Origin: Liriodendron chinense
Lineage: Eukaryota; Streptophyta; Magnoliopsida; Magnoliales; Magnoliaceae
Length of the DNA: 64,000 bases
Assembly (NCBI GenBank): GCA_003013855.2
Contig: ML058370.1
Location: 930,001 to 994,000 of the forward strand
Direction: 5' to 3'
In this document: in pieces, positions 45,087-56,697 of the stretch
Numbering within the stretch: the stretch's first letter is position 1
Layout: each line of letters starts with the position of its first letter
Translations under genes and position numbers: made by a program
The notes under the pieces: model-generated
Seen by the model: only the letters and a program-made list of their open reading frames with translations
The model's database searches: none
Told to the model about the DNA's origin: nothing

Positions 45087-45960
45087 ATGACTAACTAAGC
45101 AACTCCTCTTTAGTTAGCTCCCCCATAACTTGTCAATCCCTGCATCACAAAACATAGCAAACTAGTTTTGGTGGGACTTGATCTTTCTCCCCCTTTTTGT
45201 TAGCAACTGACAAACTATTTTCTCTCCCTTATTGATGCAACAATTAAGGTTAAGGTAAAAGAAGATAGTATGTTGCAGTTATAACTATAAGCACATACTA
45301 ACAAGGAGAGTATAAGGTGCATGAATTTTAAAACGTGGAGCATGCTAAGGAACATGATTAACAAGAAAATGTAACTATTTAACATAGTTTAATCATGCAT
45401 AATTGGTCAAAGGTATACATTTGCAATGAAAGCACAAGGGCTTATAGCCCAATCAACCAACCTCCCCTATTGGTATATCAAGAGCAATCCTAAGCAAAGA
45501 TTATCATACAATAAGCAAGAATTTTAGCATGATTAGCTAATCTAAGCAGTGAGATAGTCTAGCAACAAATATACACAAGAAAAGCAAGGCTAAACTACCA
45601 AATTTAGGCTCATGAGGCTTGAATCCTCAGATTAGCCCATACACACAAAATGAGGCTGAAATCCTCATATATTCCTATAGAATCACTTTCTAGCTACCCA
45701 TACTAACTATGTTTAGTTTGAAAGGCCTAAGGGTAACTAATTTCCACAACACCCTCATAAAATGTAGCATGAGGTGAGGGGTTGGGAACTCCTCCTTCTC
45801 CTAGAAGGGATAGCAATCGGGATCCTCTCTTAGATTAGGGGGAAGAGAGGTAGTGGTGAGAGTCATAAGGGCTTTATCAATTTGGCTCCCATCACTAGTG
45901 GAGTCATTGGATTTGGATTCGGACTCCTTCGTATCATCCCAAGTGGCAGTCATTGCCTTT
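45087..45960 (-). other. A2 non-coding 3' region, right of P1
   Basis: Closely similar in order to 1,200-2,000 of A1, including PPT-like tracts near 45,190-45,235. Its short left part lies at 41,214-41,306. No coding sequence. Confidence 0.7.
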
Positions 45961-46150
45961 TTCCCTTTCAGTTTAGGTCTGTTTGGATATTCCGGGGCAA
46001 TGTGGCCACGATGACCGCAACCGTAACATCGGACGGATTTGGGATTCGATGATTTCCCTTTATGTTTATCACCCTTCTTGTCCTTCTTGTCACGACTACT
46101 CCCTGTCTCAAATTTGAGGAATCTTTTGAATTTTTTGTTTAACTTTAGAC
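45961..46150 (-). pseudogene. gag: A2 gag, 3' fragment with degenerate zinc knuckle
   Basis: Minus-strand frame with KKFKRFLKFE, a lysine/aspartate run and the knuckle CYGCGHRGHIAPEYP. As in A1, the final Cys is Tyr while the other three ligands remain. The fragment begins abruptly at the P2 junction, so there is no gag N-terminus. Confidence 0.78.
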
Positions 46151-46154
46151 TTAC

Positions 46155-46914
46155 CTTTGGACTTACCTTTGGGGTCTTTCGTCATGATTTTCAAAGATGT
46201 AATGACAATGAAAGCAACAAAAAGACCGAGAACGGTAGGAAATCACGGATCCTAGCAGAAAAGACTCCTAAACCCAACAGCAATGAACAATTAGAGTAGT
46301 GTGGAGGAGAAATCAAGGTTGGGAAATCAGGGATCCTTACCAAAGAGTGTTAGGAGACCACACAATATGTAAATGAGAGCTCTACAGGACTTGCATAGCA
46401 CCGGACAAACTTCAGGCGAAAAACCCTAGCAGAGGGATTTGAAGCAACCAGTAAAAACTAGAAAAAATGAAGGAGACGGCTGAATTTAAAAAACCCTTGC
46501 CCGATATTTCTGATTGATCGGAGCATATTCCGAATTTAAATATTTCTGATTGCCCGAATTTAAATATCGAGAAGGGTTTTTAAATTCAGCCGTCTTCTTC
46601 ATTTTTTCTAATTTTTGCTGGTTGCTTCAAATCCATCTGCTAGGGTTTTTCGCCTGAAGTCTGTCCGGTGATATGCAAGTCCTGTAGAGCTCTCATTTGC
46701 ATATTGTGTGGTCTCCTAACACTCTTAGGTAAGGATCCCTGATTTCATAACCTTGATTTCTCCTCCACATTGCTCTAATTGTTCATTGCTGTTGGGTTTA
46801 AGAGTCTTTTCTACTAGGATCCGTGATTTCCTATCGTTCTTGGTCTTTTTATTACTTCCATTGTCATTACATCCTTGAAAATCATGCTGAAAGACCCCAA
46901 AGGTAAGTCCAAAG
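46155..46914. repeat. P2: inverted repeat at the A2/B2 junction
   Basis: Arms 46,155-46,509 and 46,562-46,914 (about 355 bp each, a few percent diverged) with a 52-bp loop. Each arm is the leader plus first codons of the Sirevirus env-position ORF, as seen intact at 62,893-63,250. The left arm runs into A2 gag and the right arm into the B2 ORF. Confidence 0.85.
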
Positions 46915-48087
46915 TGGATGCCGGGCCATCCACCACCACTAGGTCAAAGAAGCTTTCGACTTCTCGACCTTCTTAGGCCTCTCCACCTCTTGCCGCACCC
47001 ACAGACACCCCTGGGAGTCCTACTACATCAAATGTCGTATCTACCCTCTCTCGCTTACAATCCCGAACAATCATCTATGAGCAGGAGGTGGTCGTGTCAT
47101 GTGTTGAGCCATTTGGCATCCCAACACTACTTGAACGAATTAGCTGGGAAGGTGTGTTAAGGTTTGGGGGCGTGGCACACTCGGAGTTAGTATACGTATT
47201 TCTCTCCAAAATTATTAATCTAGTTGGAAATCTTCCGTCATGTGAAGTTATTGTTGGCGGACGTGTTGTGAATGTCACGGCACAAAAAATTGCTGATCTG
47301 ATTAGTGTTCCTATGTCCTCAGCTCCTCAGCCCCTCAGCCCAATGATAATCTCCTAGATCCCACTCTTCGAGCTGACTAGACTCGATATCTATGCCAGGG
47401 ACCCAATCCTGAATGGGTTGATGGGAGTGCCCTACGAGCATAAAAAATGTCCAACCGCTTCCGAGTCCTTCACCAAATCTTTAGCACAAATGTTTATCCT
47501 CGTAGCACCAACAAGTCTGACCTGACAGCCCATATGGTCAATCTGCTCTATCATGTTGCCCATGGGACTCGTTTATGCTTGCCCTCCATCATCCTGCATA
47601 ACATCTTAGACACATTGCATAACTCCCGAAACACAATTCCATTTGGATGGATTATTACCTTACTGGCCCAAGACTGCGGATTTACAAATGTTGTGGTTCA
47701 TCCCATCCCATGTCGTAAATTCCAAGACCTCAACATTAAAAAATGCAGCTGCCAAAGGAGGTCGACGTTGAAGATCGTGATTTCTCACATACTCCCACAC
47801 ACGTATCCTTTGGCACCCATGGCAAATCCTCGGCCCCGACGCCGACTCCCGCTCAACGCTCTGTGAAGAGACGTTTTCAATCTGAGGCCACTTCTGCACC
47901 ACCACCTCCACCCGCCCACTCGGAGCAAATCATAACACAACTTGATCGTGTGGAGCACACCTTAGCTCAGCATGGAGAGATGATGACTCGCCTTAAGAGC
48001 ATGATGCAATCAATTCATGACACAGTTCAGTGCCTCACTTCTGCTCTCTCTTGCCGGCGTAATGATGTCTCCGGCCCCACTCAGTAG
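46884..48087 (+). pseudogene. B2 env-position ORF of Sirevirus-like element
   Basis: ATG 46,884 follows the leader. The protein starts with a basic, Ser/Pro-rich region. A conserved block follows (IIYEQEVVVSCVEPFGIPTL, WEGVLRFGGVAHSELVYVFL), similar in style to plant transposon-associated proteins of unknown function. A middle block has FRVLHQIFSTNVYPRSTNKS. The C-terminal heptad-like tail has ITQLDRVEHTLAQHGEMMTR. Stops at about 46,974 and 47,355 and two frameshifts (before about 47,447 and 47,743) break it. By position, after pol and before the PPT, it corresponds to the env-like gene of Sireviruses. I see no signal peptide or fusion peptide. Function unknown. Confidence 0.7.
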
Positions 48088-48880
48088 TCTTACTTGTGTC
48101 TGGATAGGGTAGTATATTGTGTGCATAGTCAAGAGTATCTTTTTGGTGACTTTGTCACACAATCTAGGCACTTTCATCGGTTAAACTTTTTGTTATTGAT
48201 CGAATTTTTTGTTGAATATTTTGATGATCTCTTTGTTGGATTCTCCTTTATCATTTTGGATATCATTTATCTTGAGAATGGCTATGTTTCTATGCTTTTC
48301 TGTAGACTATTCTCTTCTTATGATTCCTAGCTGTTTATCTATATACCTATATATACTTGTGCTTATTTGATTCTCCTTTATCGGGCTTCTTGCCCCATTT
48401 TTGGGTTGTATATATAGTGATATCAGTTGGTCATGATATACATAACTGTTGGGGAGGTTGGTTGCTTGGGCAATATGCCCACTGTGCTTATTGATATATG
48501 CTTGTATATCCTCTTATGACCATCTATGTTTGGCTTTCTCCATCGGCGCTTCATGTCTATTCTTCCCTTTTACTACAGTCTATAATATATTTTCTGCACT
48601 ATATTTTTACTAACCTTTGTCAATGACTGACAAAAGGGGGAGAAGTTATCCCACCAAAAGGTCCCTGTTATCTTTTTGTTGATCTTTTGTGTGCAGGGAT
48701 TTAGGGGGAGCTTGTGTGAAGCTAAGTCTGTACATTTTATATGTATTGGGTCATGTCTATGTATAATGCAATTCAACTTTTATGACATGTTCAATGTATT
48801 TTATTTGGGTTTTGGTGTTTAGGAAAAGTCTTTGGTACGAACCAAGACTTATAAGGTTTTGGTTTTGTCCCGTAATTGAC
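48088..48880 (+). other. B2 3' region with multiplied PPT-like motifs
   Basis: Non-coding and T-rich. Purine tracts GACAAAAGGGGGAGAAG near 48,628 and TTAGGGGGAGC near 48,700 precede the real PPT, matching B1 at 51,267-52,113. Confidence 0.7.
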
Positions 48881-48892
48881 AAAGGGGGAGAT
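48881..48892 (+). other. B2 polypurine tract
   Basis: AAAGGGGGAGAT directly before TGTTAATG. Confidence 0.85.
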
Positions 48893-48950
48893 TGTTAATG
48901 CAAGATTTGTCAATTACATGTTTAGTGTGTCGTCAAGTCTGTAAAATCAT
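48893..48950 (+). repeat. B2 3' LTR, first 58 bp only
   Basis: Matches the B1 LTR start. The match stops near 48,950, where sequence switches to the inside of an A-type LTR in opposite orientation. A few shared bases (TTGATC/CTTG) lie at the junction. Confidence 0.8.
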
Positions 48951-49993
48951 TTGATCAAACACCTTGCAAATGATGCCTTTGAGATGCCCAAGGTGATAGG
49001 AGAGTAGGTTTGAGATCTCTACAACTTATGGGAATGGGTTTCCTAGAGAATCTCACCTATAAAGATCTCATCATAGAGTATTGGATAGGAATATGACTAT
49101 CAAGATCAATCCAATCTCTAGAGATCAAAAGAGGGATAAGTGCATTTTCTTCTTGAGCTTTGAATGCTCCATACTTGTGATGAATCACAAGGAAGATCAC
49201 TTGTTTGGATTAAGAATAGAGCTCTTAATGACCTTCAACAATGGTGGCTCCTATCTCCTCAAAATCCCCCTCTGTATACTAAAAAATGAACCCCCCTCTG
49301 TAAATAAATTTTCTTCCAATGGTAAAAAAACGGGCAGATTCGCGCATCTTTGATTGATCAGAAAAAGGTCCGATTGATCGGAAACCTGTCCGATTAATCG
49401 GAGACATGTCCGATTGATCGAAAATCTATCCATTGAAATCTCTGGAAGATATTCCGATTGATCGGAATCATGGTCCGATTGATCGGACGGACCCTTTCCG
49501 ATGGATCGGAAGACTGTCCGATTGATTGGAAATATGTCCAGTGGTTTTTCAAAGTTGCTGGAACATTTTCTGATTGATCGGAACTTCTGTCCGATTGATC
49601 GAACTGACCCCTTCTGATTGATCGGAAGACTGTCTGATTGATCAGAAATATGTCTAGTGGATTTTCAAATTTGCTGGAACAATTTTCGATTGATCGGAAC
49701 TTCTGTCCGATGGATCGGAGTCCTATAGGAGCCAATGTCCGATTGATCGGAGATCAATCGAAAACTGTTATTTGAGCTGAATTGTTTACAGCAGCTTCCA
49801 TCTCTTTAATTAGTCCAACTTATCATGAGGCACACCAAGGCATCTCTTTTACATGTTTCTTTATCTTTGATGTAGCTGGTCCATCTTGAGTCTTCAGTCT
49901 TCGTCTTCATTAAGCTCAACCAACACTAAGCTCACTGACCTAAGTGATTGACAAACAAGGTGCACTAGTATGCCACAAAAAAGTGCACTAACA
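48951..49993 (-). repeat. A2 5' LTR, truncated
   Basis: Matches 40,081-41,200 of the A2 3' LTR. It starts TGTTAGTGCAC at 49,993 on the minus strand and loses its distal half at 48,951. The palindrome array (49,350-49,760) is present. About 80 bp near 49,828 are missing relative to the 3' LTR. Confidence 0.85.
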
Positions 49994-51254
49994 GTATTCT
50001 CCCGTGTCGGAGACCTACACAAGGACTTCTAAGTCCTACACAAGGACACACATGTCCTACTCATGGACAACTCCGAGATTTGGTCACAATCTCTAGACCC
50101 AAATCTCAACAAGAAGGGGGAATCAAGCAGTGGACTTTATAAGCTTAACTAGTTACAAGAGATGAGCCCCAATTCAGCGCCGTTGTTTGAAGAAGCTTCG
50201 TCTTGCACAAATGATTTCCTCTTCAGCTCCCTCGATCAGCAACCTTGCATTAAATGTTGGCTTGTAGCTTCCATGGTGAGGGATTAGGGTTTGAAGAATC
50301 TTCTATAGGATAGGGCTTTTATAAGAAGGATGGTTCTACTTAAACCATCATTAATGGCATTGATGATAAGGGTATAACTATTTGGAGTAGGTCAATAAGC
50401 CATTAAAGAGGGGTTGAGTTCATGATTCAATTCAAGCTTTGAATGCTATTCAATGTTGGTCAAATCAACATGGATTGAAGTATGAATTAATAAATCTAAG
50501 GGAATGGAAGAGAGATATCAAGTGGAAGAAGCCCAACCAAACCTTAGATGATGCTCAAGGTCGTTCTTCTAAGATCCAAGCAAGATGGTTATATAGAGTG
50601 ACTTACAACGGATAGAAAACGGTCATCTCGATAGGATCAGATAGAAAAATCAGCTCATTTTTTATTTTGCTGAAATAACTTTTCCGATTGATTAGACATG
50701 GTTCCAATTGATTGGAAGGCTCATCTCCGGTTGATCAGAGACAGGGTCTGATTAATCGAAAATGTGTCCAGAGAGTTGTTAGAATTTGCTGGACAATTTT
50801 TCGATTGATTGGAGACACCTTGTTCGATTGATCGGACTCATCTCTGATTGATCTGAATATTGTCCAGAGTATGTTGAAATTTTGTTGGAAGTTTGTCCGA
50901 TTGATTGGGCATCAATCGGAACTTTTTTCGATGGATCGGGAACCTATCGGAAGTGGCGGTTAGGCTATATGACATGTTTTTCATCAACTGCTCGCACAAC
51001 CAACTCCATGGCTGATTAACATGGAAGTGGGACTATAGCATGGGCTACTAGGATGTTCCTAAGTGGGTGTGGCCATCTATAGAGGAAGGTTTTGGTATAA
51101 ATGATTTAGGGAATAGGATTGAAGCAGGTCTGAATTGGCGTACTTCTGAATAGCTTTTGCCGGAGATGTCCCAAGTCTTCAATCTTCAGCAGCAAGTAAT
51201 TTTACAGACTTGACGACATACTAAACACAGTAATTGACAAATCTTGCATTAACA
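49994..51254 (-). repeat. B1 3' LTR, proximal part
   Basis: Starts TGTTAATG at 51,254 on the minus strand, next to the PPT. It contains a CCGATTGATCGG-type array (about 50,680-50,960) and is interrupted at 49,994 by A2. Confidence 0.85.
51173..51254 (-). repeat. 82-bp terminal inverted repeat of B1 LTR, right arm
   Basis: Inverted partner of 38,493-38,574. Confidence 0.85.
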
Positions 51255-51266
51255 ATCTTCCCCTTT
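51255..51266 (-). other. B1 polypurine tract
   Basis: Minus strand reads AAAGGGGAAGAT before the LTR. Confidence 0.85.
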
Positions 51267-52113
51267 GTCAATTAAAAGAGAAAATCAATGACTTATATAA
51301 GTCATGGTCAGTAGCAATGACTTTCCTAAACACCAAAACCCGAAAATATTACATTGAGCACGTCAAAAGAAAGAAATTGCATTACTACACAGACATGACC
51401 TAATACATACAAAATGTACAGACTCAATGTACAGACTGGGCTTCACACAGGCTCCGCCTAAATCCCTGCACACAAAAGATCAACAAAAAATAATACGGAC
51501 CTTTTGGTGGGATGGCTTCTCCCCATTTTTGTCAGTCATTAACAAAGCTTAGTAAGGAAACAATTTAGCGTAGAAAATATGTCACAGACTGCAATGAAAG
51601 GGAAGAATAGACATGAAGTGCAGAGGGAGAAAGTAAGCCAAACACATATGATCATAAGAGGATTTAAAATCAATTTTCAAGAAACGCAAAGGGCATGTAG
51701 CCCAAGCAACCAACCTCCCCTTTTGTTATGTATATCATGACCAACAGAGATCTCTATATATATAAACCAAAATGGGGCAAGTAGCCCAATAAAGAATAAA
51801 CCAATAATCACAAGAATATATATAGGCACATATAACTGATATGCATCTATGAATCATAGAAAGAGAATAGGCTAGAAAAGAGTAAACATGTAAGCATAGC
51901 CAACTATCCTCAAGGTTTGTGATATTCAAAATGATGTTTGAGATGAATAACAGAACATCAAAATATCAAAAAAAAAATGACATCCATGTGATCACTAGGT
52001 ATATATAACAAAAAGTTAACCGATTAAGACTCCTAGTTGTTTAGCAAGGTCATCAAAAAGATACTCTCGACCATGCATACAATACTTTATCCTAGCTACC
52101 CACAAAGGGAACT
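51267..52113 (-). other. B1 3' region
   Basis: Homologous to 48,088-48,880 in opposite orientation, with PPT-like tracts near 51,520-51,535. No ORF supported. Confidence 0.7.
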
Positions 52114-52777
52114 ACTGGGTGGGGCCCGAGACGTCATCGCGGTAGCAAGAGAGGGCTGAGGTAAGGCGCTGGACTGCATCCTCGACTGACTGAACCATGC
52201 TCTCAAGCCTACTCATCCTCTCTCCATGCTGAGCCAAAGTTTGATCCACACAATCAAGTTGAGTAATGATTTGCTCCGAGTTGGCAAGAGGAGGCGGTGG
52301 GGCAGAAGTGCCTATGAATGAAGATGCCTCTTCATAGAGCGTCGAACAAGACTCAGTGTCGGGGCGAGGATTCTCAATGAGTCGTGGAGGTCACGGGTGT
52401 GGGAGTATGCAAGTAATCACGATCTTAAACGTTGTCTTCTTTGGGCAGCTGCATCTTCTTGATGTTGAGATCTTGAAACTTATGGTGGGCGACAGGATGT
52501 ACAACAACATTCGTAAAGCCGCAGTCGCAGGCCCGTAGCTTAATGATTCATCCAAATGGAATCATATTTCAGGAGTTATGTAGGGTATTGAGAATGTTAT
52601 GCAGGATAATGGATGACAGACACAGACGAGTCCCATGTGCAACATGATAAAGCATGTTGACCATATGTTCAGTCAGATCGGATTTGTTCGTGCTTCTAGG
52701 GTAAACATTGGTACTAAAGATTTGATGTAACACACGGAACTGGTTTGACATTTCAGATGCACGAAGGGCACTCCCAT
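52114..52777 (-). pseudogene. B1 env-position ORF, 3' part
   Basis: Homologous to 47,430-48,087. It contains NQFRVLHQIFSTNVYPRSTN and HMVNMLYHVAHGTRLC, then the heptad-like tail, and ends at the stop at 52,114-52,116. Frameshifts are present. Split from its 5' part by G2 at the CCCAT target site. Confidence 0.75.
52773..52777. repeat. G2 target-site duplication, left copy (CCCAT)
   Basis: Identical to 62,359-62,363. Confidence 0.9.
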
Positions 52778-54162
52778 TGTTCACACGCCTCAAGTGTAAG
52801 GCTGCGATGTAGTAATAAAACTCGGTAAGACCGAGGTCGATCCACAGGGAAATAGAAACAACTTCCAAAGCACTCCAGCAACTCAGTTTTTGGAAGAAAA
52901 TCATATTCAATTGAGTGTTTAACTAAAACAGCAACTTAATGAAAAATCAGGGATATAAAGTACTAAGGCATTCAAGGATCCACTTGTAGCAATCCTATGT
53001 CAATTCAGTCAATCCAAGTAGAGAACACAACTAGATTTGAAGTCCTATCTCTCATATAGTTGGGAAATAAAGCATTCACACAGATTCAATCCAAATCAAG
53101 TTGAACTTCCAAGTTCTAGCCCCATACAATCAATGTAGAATTCAAATCCATAGCCTGCGGAGTAACAGCCATGCCTATGGACTATGGCCTGCTCAAGGAT
53201 TACTATAATTTGAATCTAAACAAGCAACCTGTGATAATCTCAGAGAATTGCAAGGAATTCATGTCCTGGGCACATGAACTCTCATAAAACATCTCAAACT
53301 ACCACTTAAAGAACTGGAACATGAGAAAAATTCAAACTTGAATTTAAATTACTTGAATTAAACTGAATCCAACATCGAATTGGCTACAAGCTTCACCTCT
53401 CAGCCTTAGCTGAGAGGTTCTAGCCGAGCATATTCATGCTACAACTAAAATCTCTAAATAAAAGCATAAAACTAGCAAAACCGGAAATAGAAGAGTTGCA
53501 GACGCTCCACGACAGCTTTCCCTCCTTAGAACCACGTTCCTTAGCTTCCCTGATACCCTAGAAAGAGTCCCTAGGTGTCCTTTTATAGTAAGAAACCTCC
53601 CTTGCGAAAGAATCTGCGAAAGGTTACGCAGTGCGCAGCAGTTTTCGGAGTCCAGATTTAGAAAGGACTCTGTTTACGCAACGCCGACCGGTCGGACTGG
53701 GCTTTTACACATTCCAGGGAGCACAGCCGACTGGTCAAGACCGGTCGGACAGACCTCCTAGCAATCCAGCAAGTGTAGCCGACCGGTTATGACCGGTCGG
53801 ACCAAATTTCTAACCATCCAGTGTGCATGGCCGACCGATCAAGACCGGTCGGCCTGTCTTCAATGTGAACAGCCTTCATGGCCGACCGGTCAAGACCGGT
53901 CGGCCTTCTTCAACTTGATTCTTCTTCTCTTCTTTTTCTCCTTTTTCTTCTTCTCTCTCTTCTCCTTGCTTTCTTCTTTCTTTGGTCTTCTTTCATCCTT
54001 CATCCAAAAGCTATAAAAGAGTTCTTTTGGTCCCCAATTGGATGAAGTCCGCTCTCATTCCTATAATCACAAAACATGTGTTAGGTGGGCCTTTAAATCA
54101 TGAAAATCATGCAAACCATGTCATGTAATAGGCAATGCAATGTATAAATTGGAGGTTCAACA
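52778..54162 (-). repeat. G2 3' LTR
   Basis: TGTTCACACG to GGTTCAACA on plus, 1,385 bp, partner of 60,984-62,358. Palindrome array at 53,683-53,904. TATA on the minus strand near 53,580. Confidence 0.92.
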
Positions 54163-54176
54163 CACCCCCCAACCAG
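54163..54176 (-). other. G2 polypurine tract
   Basis: Minus strand GGTTGGGGGGTG directly before the LTR. Confidence 0.85.
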
Positions 54177-55294
54177 CTTTTTGCTAGTCTCGAGCAAAAC
54201 ATGCGTGAAAAAATTTCAAACCTCCAAACCCAACTCTCCTTCAGAACCCATGATTTTATCCATTCCAAGGTGTATAAGTATAAAATTTGGAAAAATTAGA
54301 TGATAAAAGCTGAAACCTTGGACTCTCAAAACATAAAAGGTGTCTACATGAAATTCCCGCTGACTGATTGATAAATAGAAGAACTCGAACAAATTCAACC
54401 TAGTGTGCATAGTGAAAGTTCATCTTATGAGTTCCTGGGATCATCTTCTTCATAGATTAAGTAAACCATGGATTTTAAGGTGCACAGAGCAACAACAAGC
54501 CTATGACAGGAATTTGCCTTACCGTCCTTTCGACGGCTTTCACACTACGTCCCATTTCCGGCTTTGGTTACGGTTCGACCATCCCCCGGTTGGTAATAGG
54601 TAGCCCTTTTCAGAATTTTCCACCATTTTTTTCTTTCCTTCCCGATTTCATCCTTTCTTTCCTTTTTCTTTTAAATTAGATAGGATTTTTAGAAATCCAT
54701 ATCTTCTGTTATTTTCCCATGGACAAGGATGGACAAAATACCCCGGCTTGGCTGCTCAACACCTTTAAATCACAGTCTAGCTAATCCACAAATCATATAA
54801 ACCTTTCAACTCATGAAAATCGTGTAATGTGAACTAGGTGTAAAAAGTGTTCAAATTTTCTATCAATCACAACAATAGGGGAATTAACATATAAAACCAT
54901 TATGTTGGGAGAAATTCAAGACTACAACATCACACACTTCGTATCTCCTCTTCTTATACTCATAGCATCTCAAATGTATAGAAACAAGATTTTCTAAAAG
55001 AATTTGGAGATGTTAGAAAATTCGAAAATATTTTGCGCGTATGAAGCTCGAAATGTTGCAATATGCTAGATGAGGAATCTCATCTCACCCCCCAACCAAA
55101 TCTTGCATTGTCCTCAATGTAAGAAGATATTCAATTAGCATGAACATGAGAGCAATGGTAAAATATGAGAGAGTGAGAATCAATAGTACCTGAGAGAGCG
55201 ATCGTGGAAGTCTTCAACTCAACAACTAAAACCTACTAAAACAGTAAAACTTAAAGAAAACCTACCTATGCTATACCTCCATCAGACTAGGAGA
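54177..55294 (-). other. G2 3' untranslated region
   Basis: About 1.1 kb without a supportable frame. The position where Athila elements may carry an env-like gene is empty here. Confidence 0.6.
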
Positions 55295-55870
55295 TCAATC
55301 ATCCTGATAGACAGGATCATTCAGAGTGATGGACATGTCATCTGAATCAAATTTCTCAACAAATGGTTTAAGGCGTTGTCCATTAACTTTAAAACAGTTA
55401 CCATTTGCTGCATTTTCAATCTCAACAGCCCCATGAGGAAAAATTTCTTTGATAATATATGGGCCGGTCTATCGAGATCGTAATTTTTCCGAAAAAAGAT
55501 GAAGTCGAGAATTATACAAGAGTACTTTCTGGCCTTCATGGAAAGATTTCCTGAAGATGTGTTTGTCATGGAAAGCCTTCATTTTACTCTTGTAAATTCT
55601 CGAGTTCTCATATGCATCGTTCCGGATTTCATCAAGCTCATTTAATTGGAGTTTGCGAAGCGAGCTAGCCTTGTCCATGTCAAAATTTAAAGCCCGAATT
55701 GCCCAATAGGCTTTGTGTTCTATCTCCACGGGCAAGTGGCAAGCTTTCCCATAGACAAGTCTATAAGGGGACATTCCAATGGGTGTCTTGTAGGCGGTAC
55801 GGTGAGCCCAAAGTGCATCATCTAATCTTAGGGACCAATCCTTGCGATCTGGTCTCACCGTCTTTTCCAA
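55295..55870 (-). pseudogene. pol (int): G2 integrase, C-terminal part
   Basis: Continues the integrase from 55,855-56,697 after a frameshift near 55,865. It has LDDALWAHRTAYKTPIGMSP and YRLVYGKACHLPVEIEHKAY, typical of the Athila clade C-terminal part. A stop occurs near 55,469, then a short basic/acidic tail ends at 55,295. Confidence 0.85.
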
Positions 55871-56697
55871 AATCTGCTTGATTTCCTATTGGAGATTTCA
55901 GCTTGCCCACTTGTTTGTGGGTGGTATGGGGTACTCACTTTGTGCCTAATACCATATTTCTTCATTAAAGTTTCGAAAGGTCTATTGCAAAAGTGAGAAC
56001 CACCATCACTAATGATGGCCCGAGGCGTCCCAAATCTAGAAAGTATGTTTTCTTTGAGGAACTTGAGAACCCTACGATGATCGTTGGTTCTACATGGGAT
56101 AGCCTCTATCCATTTAGACACATAGTCTACGGCAAGCAAAATATAGACATGTCCAAAAGATGAGGGGAATGGTCCCATGAAATCGATGCCCCAACGGTCA
56201 AAGACTTCAAGATGTTGAATTGGGGTGAGAGGCATCATATTTCGACGGGATAATCCTCCTAACTTCTGGCAGCGCTCGCATGCTTTGCAAAACTCGTGGG
56301 TGTCCTTAAATAGCGTGGGCCAATAAAAACCACACTGCAGAATTTTTGCAGTTGTTTTCTTGGCTGAAAAATGACCCCCACATGCTTGATCATGACAAAA
56401 GGAGATGACTGAATTGTGTTCATCATCAGGGACACATCTCCTTATGATTTGGTCTGGGCAATATTTGAACAATAGAGGTTCATCCCAGAAAAATCTGCGC
56501 ACTTCCCTTAGAAATTTACGTTTGTCCTGCGCAGTCCAATGAATCGGCATCGCACCTGTGGAAAGATAATTGGTTATATCAGCGTACCATGGTGGATGCA
56601 CAGCAACAAAGAGTTGCTCATCAGGGAATGAGTCCTCAATAGGTGACTCGTCAATGGAATTTGGTAGGACTAGGTGAGATAGATGATCCGCCACCAC
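55855..56697 (-). CDS. pol (int): G2 integrase, zinc finger and catalytic core
   Basis: A 280-residue open stretch. A His pair (CHDQACGGHFS) and Cys pair (CKACERCQ) form the HHCC finger. The core has Asp in WGIDFMGPF, Asp in IISDGGSHF and Glu in SGQAEISN, so the DDE triad is complete. The N-terminus overlaps the RT/RNase H frame at 56,651, where a frameshift breaks the polyprotein. It would insert cDNA into the genome and is the kind of enzyme that produced the 5-bp duplications here. Confidence 0.9.
   Translation of the reverse strand: MVADHLSHLVLPNSIDESPIEDSFPDEQLFVAVHPPWYADITNYLSTGAMPIHWTAQDKRKFLREVRRFFWDEPLLFKYCPDQIIRRCVPDDEHNSVISFCHDQACGGHFSAKKTTAKILQCGFYWPTLFKDTHEFCKACERCQKLGGLSRRNMMPLTPIQHLEVFDRWGIDFMGPFPSSFGHVYILLAVDYVSKWIEAIPCRTNDHRRVLKFLKENILSRFGTPRAIISDGGSHFCNRPFETLMKKYGIRHKVSTPYHPQTSGQAEISNRKSSRFWKRR

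Larger units (their letters stand above)
39026..49993 (-). mobile_element. A2: rearranged gag-type Copia element
   Basis: Sense strand is minus. Flanked by TSD GTATT (39,021-39,025 and 49,994-49,998). It has a complete 3' LTR (39,026-41,200), PPT, a 3' region (hosting P1), and a gag 3' fragment. Its 5' half is abnormal. Instead of PBS and gag N-terminus there is palindrome P2, then an oppositely oriented B-type Sirevirus piece (46,884-48,950), then a truncated 5' LTR (48,951-49,993). PBS and the 3' end of the 5' LTR are missing. Confidence 0.8.

Noticed and set aside
54163..55294. Env-like gene of Athila in G2
   Set aside because: No frame longer than about 65 codons and no membrane segment in this stretch.
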